Origin: Pseudomonas sp. ERMR1:02
GTDB taxonomy: Bacteria; Pseudomonadota; Gammaproteobacteria; Pseudomonadales; Pseudomonadaceae
Length of the DNA: 64,000 bases
Direction of reading: 5' to 3'
Assembly (NCBI RefSeq): GCF_002277815.1
Contig: NZ_NKJI01000001.1
Coordinates: 48,501-112,500, forward strand
In this document: positions 1 through 6,951 of the stretch, in pieces
Position numbering within the stretch: position 1 is the stretch's first letter
How the letters are laid out: the number at the start of each line of letters is the position of its first letter
Notes under the pieces: generated by a model
Told to the model about the DNA's origin: nothing
What the model saw: the letters and a program-made list of their open reading frames with translations, nothing else
Databases searched by the model: none
Made by a program: the position numbers and the translations under genes

Positions 1-363
1 TTGCTCGGTCCGACCTCGGCGCCAGTCACAACCGCGGATGGCAAGTCGTTGCCGGTAGACGCATCCATGGAAGGTTTGCCCTCAGTGGCGTTCGACGCGG
101 TGTTCGTGCCCGGGGGCGCGGCGTCGATCAAGGCATTGAGTACTGACGGCGTGGCGCTGCATTACCTGCTGGAGGCTTACAAGCACCTGAAAGCGATTGC
201 TTTGCATGGCGAGGCGAAACAGTTGCTGGATGTGCTGAAGCTGGAGGCCGATGCGGGGCTGATCGTGGGTACGGACGCCAAGTTGTTCAAGGCGTTTTTT
301 ACCGCGATCGGACAGCATCGGGTTTGGGATAGGGAGCCGAAGGCCAAGGCGATTCCGGCCTGA
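1..363 (+). CDS. katE: Large-subunit catalase HPII, C-terminal fragment
   Basis: Only the last 120 codons lie in the window, so the gene starts upstream. The fragment reads as the C-terminal class I glutamine amidotransferase/DJ-1-like domain that distinguishes large-subunit HPII catalases: a PGG turn (residues 37-39 of the fragment), the helix around EAYKHLKAIALHG and a GTD loop. The heme and catalytic domain is not visible. HPII degrades hydrogen peroxide in the cytoplasm, usually in stationary phase. The leading TTG is simply the first codon at the window edge and should not be taken as the start. A stand-alone PfpI/DJ-1 protein is the alternative, but the spacing and ending fit a catalase tail better. 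Confidence 0.72.
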   Translation: MLGPTSAPVTTADGKSLPVDASMEGLPSVAFDAVFVPGGAASIKALSTDGVALHYLLEAYKHLKAIALHGEAKQLLDVLKLEADAGLIVGTDAKLFKAFFTAIGQHRVWDREPKAKAIPA

Positions 364-384
364 GGTCTTTATCGGTTGGGAGGA

Positions 385-479
385 CGCCTTCGCGGGCAAG
401 CCTCGCTCCTACAGGATCGGGTCGTTCGCCAATATTGTGAACGACCCGATCCTGTAGGAGCGAGGCTTGCCCGCGAAGC
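385..479. repeat. REP doublet (REPIN), GGCTTGCCCGCGAAG type
   Basis: Two inverted copies of the REP core (GTAGGAGCGAGG... on the right arm, its complement on the left) flank a shorter dyad built on GATCGGGTCGTTC, so nearly the whole 95 bp can fold into one hairpin. It fills the gap between two convergent genes and could act as a bidirectional terminator. Confidence 0.85.
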
Positions 480-482
480 TTT

Positions 483-1199
483 TTAGGGTTTACGTGGGCT
501 TAAAACCATCTGCGCCGGAACGCTGCGAATAATCTGCCGCTCAAGGCTCAGATCAAACTGCGGATCAAGCTTCTTCACCCGCTTGGTCAGCAAATTAGCC
601 AACCAGGGATAATCATCAGTACGCGGCGCCTGAATGCTCACGTCGCACTGATAGTTCACTACATCGACGGCGATCGCATCCAGTTGACGGCGCAACTTGG
701 CCATATCGGTGATATTCAAAGCTACCGTGGTGCTTTCGGCCGCTGGGTCAATGACCTTCGCTTTTGGCTTGGCTTCGGCTGCCTTGAGAGCAGCTTCGGT
801 TTTTTCCAGTTCAGCCTTGCGGGCTTGAGCGAGGGCACCATTGACCCCGCCTGTCAGCGCCGGAGCCTTGGGCATCAGGGCGCGGGCACGGGCCAGGGCA
901 GTGGCAGCAGCGTTGACGTCACCTTTTTGCAGCACGATCTGGCTGCGCATCAGATAGGCTTCGGCCAATTGTCGCTGGTATTGCTCCAGGGATTGATCGT
1001 TGGGCGATTCAGCCTGCAAGGCTGCCAGTTGATCTTCAGCCGTGGCCAGTTCGCTGCTGGCCAGGCTTTGCTCAAGCTGTGCAATGGCCGTCGCCCGCGC
1101 ATCCGGAGCCTCGGTGGCCGCCGGTGGCGTGCTTTGGCAAGCGCCCAGCAGCAAAGAAAATGCGACAAGGAGCAGATAACGGGAGGGGAACGACTTCAT
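483..1199 (-). CDS. Predicted lipoprotein of the PA5502 type
   Basis: 238 residues beginning with a lipoprotein signal peptide and lipobox (LLGAC, Cys at about 21). Residues 35-130 form an alanine- and glutamine-rich helical region resembling TPR-like repeats, followed by a charged EKTEAALKAAEAKPKAK linker and a C-terminal domain of about 85 residues. I recall the homologue as PA5502, next to znuB in P. aeruginosa; its function is not known to me. It lies 37 bp downstream of znuB on the same strand and may be the last gene of the zinc operon, but nothing in the protein points to metal binding. Probably anchored in the outer membrane. Confidence 0.75.
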   Translation of the reverse strand: MKSFPSRYLLLVAFSLLLGACQSTPPAATEAPDARATAIAQLEQSLASSELATAEDQLAALQAESPNDQSLEQYQRQLAEAYLMRSQIVLQKGDVNAAATALARARALMPKAPALTGGVNGALAQARKAELEKTEAALKAAEAKPKAKVIDPAAESTTVALNITDMAKLRRQLDAIAVDVVNYQCDVSIQAPRTDDYPWLANLLTKRVKKLDPQFDLSLERQIIRSVPAQMVLSPRKP

Positions 1200-1236
1200 T
1201 CCTGCGACTCTCTATATGCGCAAAAAACGAGCAAGT

Positions 1237-2025
1237 CTACACCCCTCGGCGGGGCAGAACAAAACTCAGCAGAAACAGCGCGGCGGCCGTCACCACAATC
1301 GATGGGCCGGCCGGAGTGTCCTTGAACCAGGACAGCGCCAGCCCGCCACACACGGCGAGTACGCCCAGCAGGCTCGCGCCCAATGCCATCTGTTCTGGCG
1401 AGCGGGCGTGACGTTGTGCCGCAGCCGCCGGGATGATCAGCAACGAAGTGATCAGCAACACACCAACGATTTTCATCGCCACGGCAATCACCACGGCTAT
1501 CAGCAACATCAACGCCATGCGCAATCCCGCTACGGGCAGGCCTTCGACCCTGGCCAGCTCTTCATGCACGGTGATCGCCAGCAAGGGTCGCCACAACGTC
1601 ACCAACAACACTAGCACCGCCGCGCTGCCGCCGAGAATCCAGGCCAGATCGGTCGGGCTGATCGCCAACAGGTCGCCGAACAGATAGGCCATCAGGTCGA
1701 TCCGTACTTCGTGCATGAAGCTTAGTACCACCAAGCCCAAAGAGAGGGTGCTCGGTGCGAGAATTCCTAAAAGCGTGTCGGACGCCAGTGGCTGACGCTG
1801 CTGCAACGTCACCAGCAACACCGCCAACAACAAGCAGCCGACTGTGACCGCGACGGTCGGGCTGACATCCAGCAGGAAGCCCAACGCCACACCCAGCAAC
1901 GCCGCATGGGACAAGGTGTCGCCAAAATAGGCCATGCGCCGCCAGACCACAAAAGAACCCAACGGCCCCGCGACGACTGCCAAAGCCAGACCTGCAAGCA
2001 GGGCGTAGAGCAGAAAATCAGCCAT
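1237..2025 (-). CDS. znuB: Zinc ABC transporter permease ZnuB
   Basis: 262-residue integral membrane protein of the ABC-3 family, with about eight hydrophobic segments and the cytoplasmic loop conserved in ZnuB/TroC-type permeases ([15 protein letters not shown] at about 35-50). It imports Zn2+ across the inner membrane with ZnuC and periplasmic ZnuA. The reading frame is open further upstream, but the ATG at 2025 (protein begins [10 protein letters not shown]) gives the family length and overlaps the znuC stop by 8 bp, the usual arrangement for coupled translation. Transcribed as zur-znuC-znuB. Confidence 0.95.
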   Translation of the reverse strand: MADFLLYALLAGLALAVVAGPLGSFVVWRRMAYFGDTLSHAALLGVALGFLLDVSPTVAVTVGCLLLAVLLVTLQQRQPLASDTLLGILAPSTLSLGLVVLSFMHEVRIDLMAYLFGDLLAISPTDLAWILGGSAAVLVLLVTLWRPLLAITVHEELARVEGLPVAGLRMALMLLIAVVIAVAMKIVGVLLITSLLIIPAAAAQRHARSPEQMALGASLLGVLAVCGGLALSWFKDTPAGPSIVVTAAALFLLSFVLPRRGV

Positions 2026-2803
2026 GCTTGCAGCTATCTCCATGAACATGGTTATGGCCCGACGTGGGCGCCTTGACCACCGAGCCATGCAAATCGTGGG
2101 CGTGGTCGTGATGGTGGTGATAAATCGCCAGGCTTTGTGCGTTTTTTCCGAACAGCTCGACGAATGCCGGATCGCCGCTGACCTGCTCGGGGTGGCCGGA
2201 GCAGCAGACATGGCGATTCAGGCAAACCACCTGATCGGTGGTGCTCATCACCAGGTGCAGATCGTGAGAAACCATCAACACACCGCAGCCGTGACGGTCA
2301 CGCAGGCGGGTGATCAGGCTGTAGAGTTCGGCTTGGCCGGCAACATCGACGCCTTGTACCGGCTCGTCGAGCACCAGCAGTTCCGGTTCGCGTAATAGTG
2401 CTCGGGCCAGCAAGACACGCTGCATCTCACCACCCGAAACACTTTGCACGGGGCTGTCGATCACCTGTTCAGCGCCGACTTCCTTGAGCGCGGCCAGGGC
2501 CATCGCACGGTCCACGCCCGGTACCAGACGCAAGAAACGCAGTACCGAGAGCGGTAGGGTCGGATCGACATGCAGCTTTTGCGGCATATAGCCGACCCGC
2601 AGTTTCGGTTTGCGCCAGACACTGCCGCTGTCAGGCTTCAAGAGCCCGAGCACGGCGCGCACCAGGGTGGTCTTGCCGGCGCCGTTTGGGCCAATCAGGG
2701 TGACAATCTGCCCAGGCTCGACGCTCAGCTCGATGTTATCCAGCACACTTTGTCCGGCAAACGTGACAGCAACCTTCTCGAGGCGGATCAGCGCGTTGCT
2801 CAT
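2018..2803 (-). CDS. znuC: Zinc ABC transporter ATP-binding protein ZnuC
   Basis: 261 residues. Walker [10 protein letters not shown] at about 38-46, ABC signature SGGEMQR and Walker B LLVLDEP are all present, so the ATPase should be active. The C-terminus carries a histidine-rich tail (HHHHDHAHD and a later [13 protein letters not shown]), common in zinc transporters and possibly a cytoplasmic metal sensor or buffer. The start at 2803 (MSNALIR) shares one base with the zur stop (TGATG junction), so translation of zur and znuC is probably coupled. Confidence 0.96.
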   Translation of the reverse strand: MSNALIRLEKVAVTFAGQSVLDNIELSVEPGQIVTLIGPNGAGKTTLVRAVLGLLKPDSGSVWRKPKLRVGYMPQKLHVDPTLPLSVLRFLRLVPGVDRAMALAALKEVGAEQVIDSPVQSVSGGEMQRVLLARALLREPELLVLDEPVQGVDVAGQAELYSLITRLRDRHGCGVLMVSHDLHLVMSTTDQVVCLNRHVCCSGHPEQVSGDPAFVELFGKNAQSLAIYHHHHDHAHDLHGSVVKAPTSGHNHVHGDSCKHG

Positions 2804-3285
2804 CAAGCCCCCTGGCAACCCGAGCAGAGACCGACCACTTCGACGGTCTGGCCTTCGACGACAAACCCGACGTCCTTGGCGCTGGCGATGATCGCGTCGC
2901 TGATGGATTTCTGTTCGAGCTCAATGGCAGCGTGGCAATCGCGGCAGATCAGGAACTGCCCCTGGTGCGCGTGTTCCGGATGATTACAGCCGATGAAGGC
3001 ATTGAGCGATGAAATCCGGTGCACCAGGCCGTTTTCCAACAGGAAATCCAGCGCGCGGTACACCGTTGGCGGCGCTGCGCGGCGGCCATCCTGCTCGCTG
3101 AGCACCGCGAGAATGTCGTAGGCGCCCAACGGCTTGTGGCTTTGCCACACCAGCTCCAGCACCCGCCGACGCAACGCGGTAAGGCGCAGGCCCTGACGCT
3201 CGCACAGGGCGTCGGCCTCTGACAGAGCGCTGTGTACGCAATGAGAGTGGTCGTGGGGGCGGCTGGCAATCGGAGTTTTAGGCAT
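2803..3285 (-). CDS. zur: Zinc uptake regulator Zur (Fur family)
   Basis: 160 residues with the Fur winged-helix domain ([19 protein letters not shown] at about 72-90) and a C-terminal dimerisation domain. The structural-zinc cysteines C114/C117 and C154/C157 are both visible as CxxC pairs; the HPEHAH stretch at 102-107 contributes candidate regulatory-site ligands. An N-terminal HDHSHCVH segment is an additional possible metal site. In P. aeruginosa this gene is also called np20. With zinc bound it represses the znu genes. It heads the zur-znuC-znuB operon and is divergent from znuA, so one intergenic region can control both. Confidence 0.95.
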   Translation of the reverse strand: MPKTPIASRPHDHSHCVHSALSEADALCERQGLRLTALRRRVLELVWQSHKPLGAYDILAVLSEQDGRRAAPPTVYRALDFLLENGLVHRISSLNAFIGCNHPEHAHQGQFLICRDCHAAIELEQKSISDAIIASAKDVGFVVEGQTVEVVGLCSGCQGA

Positions 3286-3311
3286 GAGCGGCGACGATTT
3301 TTGTGAGAGAC

Positions 3312-3324
3312 GTTATTATGTTAC
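3312..3324. promoter_or_regulatory. Candidate Zur box between zur and znuA
   Basis: GTTATTATGTTAC matches 9 of 13 positions of the gamma-proteobacterial Zur palindrome GTTATAnTATAAC. It sits in the 66-bp divergent gap between zur and znuA, where a Zur operator is expected. The match is imperfect. Confidence 0.5.
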
Positions 3325-3351
3325 CCGTTCTCGCCTCTTCGAGTAGTCATC

Positions 3352-4272
3352 GTGTCCCGACTTTTTTCTATCTTTGTCGCATTTGTCGCAAGTTTTCTGC
3401 TGATCGGTCCCGCGCAAGCCGAGGTCAAGGTGCTCACCAGCATCAAGCCGCTACAGTTGATCGCCGCTGCGGTGCAGGACGGTGTAGCGATCCCGGAAGT
3501 CTTGCTACCGCCCGGCGCTTCGCCACATAACTATGCCTTGCGCCCTTCCGACGTACGGAAGGTGCAATCGGTGGATCTGCTGTACTGGATCGGGCCGGAC
3601 ATGGAAGGGTTCCTGCCGCGCGTGCTGAACGGTCGTACGCTGCCCAGCGTTGCCGTGCAGGATTTGCCAGGCATGAAGCTGCGTCGTTTCGCCGAAGATA
3701 GTCACTCCCACGCCGAAGAAGCCGATGAGCATGACCACGATCACCGTCCGGGTAGCCTGGACGCACATTTGTGGCTGTCGCCGATCAACGCGCGGGTCAT
3801 CGCCACGAAAATGGCCTCTGACCTCAGCGCGGCTGATCCTGCCAATGCAGCGCGCTATCAGAGCAACCTCAAGGCATTTGATGAGCGCCTCGATGCCCTC
3901 GACCTGCGCTTGAAGAAACGTCTGGCTGGTGTTGAAGGCAAACCTTACTTCGTGTTCCACGAAGCTTTCGATTACTTCGAAGACGCTTACGGCCTTAAGC
4001 ATGCGGGTGTATTCAGTGTCGCTGCCGAAGTGCAACCCGGCGCCCAGCACGTCGCGGCGATGCGTGCGCGATTGCAGGAAGTCGGCAAGACCTGCGTGTT
4101 CAGCGAACCGCCGCTGCGTCCGCGCCTGGCAGAAACCCTGGTGGCCGGCCTGCCAGTGAAACTGGCGGAACTGGATGCTCTGGGCGGGTACACCCCGGCG
4201 ACTGCTCAGGGGTATGAGCAGGTATTGGAGAAGTTGGGAAATGATTTGGCGGGGTGCCTGGAGTCGTTGTAA
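3352..4272 (+). CDS. znuA: Zinc ABC transporter substrate-binding protein ZnuA
   Basis: 306 residues starting at GTG. Signal peptide 1-23 (cut after AQA). The zinc ligands of the family are identifiable: H59 (SPHNY), H139 (DAHLW) and H203 (VFHEAF). A histidine/acid loop at about 118-131 (HSHAEEADEHDHDH) is the flexible metal-scavenging loop typical of high-affinity zinc binders. It delivers periplasmic Zn2+ to ZnuBC. The gene is intact, but its last 35 codons and the following REP are duplicated 1211 bp downstream, behind an IS110-family remnant. Confidence 0.95.
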   Translation: MSRLFSIFVAFVASFLLIGPAQAEVKVLTSIKPLQLIAAAVQDGVAIPEVLLPPGASPHNYALRPSDVRKVQSVDLLYWIGPDMEGFLPRVLNGRTLPSVAVQDLPGMKLRRFAEDSHSHAEEADEHDHDHRPGSLDAHLWLSPINARVIATKMASDLSAADPANAARYQSNLKAFDERLDALDLRLKKRLAGVEGKPYFVFHEAFDYFEDAYGLKHAGVFSVAAEVQPGAQHVAAMRARLQEVGKTCVFSEPPLRPRLAETLVAGLPVKLAELDALGGYTPATAQGYEQVLEKLGNDLAGCLESL

Positions 4273-4339
4273 CTCCAGAAATCGAGTCGCCCCATTCGCG
4301 GGCAAGCCTCGCTCCTACAGGGGTTACGACACAACCCCT
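4162..4339 (+). repeat. Direct repeat copy A: znuA 3' end plus REP
   Basis: 178 bp covering znuA from Leu271 to the stop and the following REP arm. It is repeated at 5373-5550 with five mismatches. All five lie in the coding part and all are synonymous in the znuA frame; the 3' untranslated and REP part is identical. Confidence 0.95.
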
Positions 4340-5372
4340 AATGAAATGGTTACCCCCGCCGCCCCCTGTGATCGCGCACTAAGCTTTCGCAGGGGGCCCA
4401 CCGGAGACCATTGTCATGAACAACAAAGTAGCTATTGCCGCCATCGACCTGGGTAAACACACCTTCCACCTTCACGCACAAGATGATCGTGGTCATGAAG
4501 TTCAGCGCAAAAAATTCAATCGAACGGCGCTCATCCAGCATCTGGCGAATCTCGATCCCTGCACCGTTGTAATGGAAGCCTGTGGTGGCGCTCACTTCAT
4601 GGCCCAGGAGATCGCAAAGCTGGGCCATACGCCCAAACTCATTGCCCCTCATCTCGTGCGTCCCTACGTGAAAAGCAACAAGAACGACTTCGCCGATGCC
4701 GAAGCGATCTGCGAGGCGGCGACTCGCCCGACGATGCGCTTTGTGCCGCCCAAAACCCAAGCCCAACAGGCGCTGGCCATGTCCAACTCGATACGTGAAT
4801 CGTTCATCAAAGACCGCACTGCGACCGCCAATCGGATTCATGCCGCTCTTCTGGAGGTCGGCATCAGCCTGGCCCCCGGCTTCAAATCGATCAACACGCT
4901 GCCGGCGCTGCTTGAGGCGAGCTCAATCTCTCAGCCCTTCAAAAAAAATCTGACAAAGCTGTATCAGCACTTCAAGTATTTGGATGAGGAGGTCAAGTCG
5001 CAGGACAAAGACGTGGCATGCCAGGCCGCTGAAGATGATCTGGCTGCGCGCTTGATGACCATGCCGTGTGTCGGCCCGATCACCTCCACCGCCTTGGCTG
5101 CAGAGTTGGGCGATGGCAAACAGTTCAAATGCGGCCGAGGCTACGCGGCATCGATCGGGCTGGTACCTAAACAGCACGGTACGGGCGACAAGACTGTGCT
5201 GTTGGGCATCAGCAAGCGTGGCGATCGAAACCAGAGGCGCTTGCTCATCCAGTGTGCCCGCGTTTACGTGATGCATCTGGACCGCCAGAAAGGCCGGCTG
5301 GCGGACTGGGTCCGCCAGCTATTGGCGTCCCGCCATCACTCCAATCTCGTGGTCTGCGCGCTGGCCAACAAG
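4340..5372 (+). mobile_element. IS110-family insertion sequence, right end missing
   Basis: The left boundary is given by the point where direct-repeat copy A stops matching copy B (4339/4340), which lies between the two arms of a REP doublet. REP sequences are known targets of some IS110-family elements in Pseudomonas. The left end has a perfect 8-bp inverted repeat (GCCCCCTG 4361-4368, CAGGGGGC 4390-4397) just before the transposase. The right end is absent: the element stops inside the transposase gene at codon 321 and runs directly into znuA sequence. Any bridge/seek RNA encoded on the right side would be lost, so the copy is probably immobile. Confidence 0.85.
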
Positions 5373-5483
5373 CTGGCGGAACTGGATGCTCTGGGCGGGT
5401 ACACCCCGGCGACTGCTCAGGGGTATGAGCAGGTGCTAGAGAAGTTGGGTAATGATTTGGCGGGGTGCCTGGAGTCTTTGTAA
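4416..5483 (+). pseudogene. IS110-family transposase, 3'-truncated and fused to znuA tail
   Basis: 355 codons. Residues 1-321 are an IS110-family DEDD transposase: D11 (AIDLGKHTF), E54 (VMEACGG), D91 and D94 (NDFADAEA), and the C-terminal Transposase_20 domain (MPCVGP at 216-221 through GISKRGDRNQRRLL). The native C-terminus is missing: after ALANKLA the frame continues as the last 34 residues of ZnuA. Where family members usually carry serine (an SSGGK-like stretch) this copy has HGTGDK at 254-259, which may mean loss of the catalytic serine; an alignment would decide. The spacing GGAGACC-ATTGTC-ATG gives a ribosome site. Probably inactive. Confidence 0.88.
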
Positions 5484-5550
5484 CTCCAGAAATCGAGTCG
5501 CCCCATTCGCGGGCAAGCCTCGCTCCTACAGGGGTTACGACACAACCCCT
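5373..5550 (+). repeat. Direct repeat copy B: displaced znuA 3' end plus REP
   Basis: Second copy of 4162-4339. It is joined to the transposase at a shared AA(A/G)CTGGCG, which encodes KLA in both genes, so the junction has 8-9 bases of microhomology. Downstream it continues into a complete REP doublet, i.e. the arrangement expected before the IS inserted. Confidence 0.95.
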
Positions 5551-5577
5551 GTAGGAGCGAGGCTCGCCCGCGAAGCT
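5505..5577. repeat. REP doublet (REPIN) behind thrB
   Basis: Two inverted REP arms around GGGGTTACGACACAACCCC, forming one long hairpin. The left arm is part of direct repeat B; the right arm has GGCTCGCCCG in place of the usual GGCTTGCCCG. It separates the transposase remnant from the convergent thrB. Confidence 0.85.
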
Positions 5578-5578
5578 C

Positions 5579-6529
5579 TTAGAGGGCGAAAGGCAACGGC
5601 GTGCTGACTGTCTGCCGCTGCGCCAACCGCTGCTGAAACTCCATCGGATCGTGAATCAACACATCCTGCCCGGCAAATGACTCCGCCGCGATCAGCCGCG
5701 ACAACCAGAAGCGCACACACGCCACCCGCAACATCGTCGGCCAAAGTTCAGCCTCGGCAGCCGTGAACGGACGCAACGCGGCATAAGCACCCAGCAATGC
5801 CCGCGCCCGAGGCCCATCGATCAAACCTTTGTCGTCAGAACACCAGTCGTTCAAGGCAATCGCCACGTCGTAGAGCATCGGCCCAGAGCAGGCATTGTAG
5901 AAATCGATCAGGCCGGTCAGGTGCGTGCCTTCGAACATCGCGTTGTCGCGGAACAGATCTGCGTGGATGTTGGCCCGCGGCAGTGCCAGAATTTTCTCTT
6001 TCTGCTGGGTGATTTCATCCAGCGCCCGTTTCAGCAGGTCTTTCTGCTCGGCATTCAGGTGCGACAGAAACTGCGTGCCCTCTTCCAGCATCCAGTCCAG
6101 GCCACGATCGGTTTTACGCTTGATCATGTTGGCCTGGGTCGCCACGTGCAGGTGAGCAAGCAACTCGCCCACTTGCGCGCAATGCTGCGCATTGGCTTGT
6201 TTGATGTGCTTGCCGGCCAGGCGCGGTTGCAACAGCGCAGGCTTGCCTGCCAGTTCGCGCAACGCGACGCCGTCGGTGGTACGCAGGGCGTAAGGCACCG
6301 GCAGATCGGCTTCGTGCAGCACGTCGAGCAATTCGATGAAGAACGGCATCTCCTGGACCGGGCCACGCTCGACCAGCGTCAGGACAAATTCGCCCTGTTC
6401 CATACTGATAAAGAAATTGGTGTTTTCGCTACCGGCGGCAATCCCCTGGAAATCAAGCAGGCGGCCGAGGCCATAAGGGGCGAGAAAGGTTTCCAGCTCG
6501 GGCCGAGCCAGGGGGGTGAACACAGACAT
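5579..6529 (-). CDS. thrB: Homoserine kinase ThrB (APH-fold type)
   Basis: 316 residues with the aminoglycoside phosphotransferase/choline-kinase fold used by homoserine kinases of Pseudomonas and rhizobia, not the GHMP-kinase type of E. coli. Visible are the catalytic loop NIHADLFRDN (Asp as base), the metal-binding LIDFYNA that follows, and an N-terminal SENTNFFI nucleotide-binding strand. It phosphorylates homoserine on the way to threonine. It ends in the REP doublet and lies just downstream of the DUF2782 gene on the same strand. Confidence 0.92.
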   Translation of the reverse strand: MSVFTPLARPELETFLAPYGLGRLLDFQGIAAGSENTNFFISMEQGEFVLTLVERGPVQEMPFFIELLDVLHEADLPVPYALRTTDGVALRELAGKPALLQPRLAGKHIKQANAQHCAQVGELLAHLHVATQANMIKRKTDRGLDWMLEEGTQFLSHLNAEQKDLLKRALDEITQQKEKILALPRANIHADLFRDNAMFEGTHLTGLIDFYNACSGPMLYDVAIALNDWCSDDKGLIDGPRARALLGAYAALRPFTAAEAELWPTMLRVACVRFWLSRLIAAESFAGQDVLIHDPMEFQQRLAQRQTVSTPLPFAL

Positions 6530-6586
6530 GTTTAAACTGCCAGTACGGGCGCTGCTGTTGAGCCAGCGCCGATTGAAATTAAGAAA

Positions 6587-6877
6587 CTATTTCCACTCAA
6601 AGATCTTCCACGACGGAATCAGCATATCCGGCTGATCCGAGCGGATAAAGTTCGCATCTGTACCGTCCGCGCGCACCAGAAAATACGGTGGTGCGCCCTT
6701 CGGTGTGACCTTGATTGCATAGAGGAAACCGTTTTGGCGGTATTCCTGAATGACTTTGTCCCCTTCCGTGCGGATCGTGACTTCCGGTTCTGGAGTCGGC
6801 GCACCGTCCGCCGCCATGACGGCCAATGGTGCAATTGCAAACAACCCAGCCAGCAACAGGCGATTTAGTGTGCGCAT
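6587..6877 (-). CDS. DUF2782 periplasmic protein
   Basis: 96 residues: a signal peptide of about 22 residues (cut after VMA) followed by a compact domain with [18 protein letters not shown] and PPYFLVR motifs that I recognise as DUF2782. The function of the family is unknown to me. The gene lies between thrB and polA, as in other Pseudomonas (PA5494 by memory), and is divergent from polA with about 75 bp between starts. Confidence 0.8.
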   Translation of the reverse strand: MRTLNRLLLAGLFAIAPLAVMAADGAPTPEPEVTIRTEGDKVIQEYRQNGFLYAIKVTPKGAPPYFLVRADGTDANFIRSDQPDMLIPSWKIFEWK

Positions 6878-6951
6878 GATAACCTTGTCCCTTTGTCGTC
6901 AACGGTCCCGCTATTCTAGCGCCGGACCCGCCGAAAAGGTTGATCCTGCTC

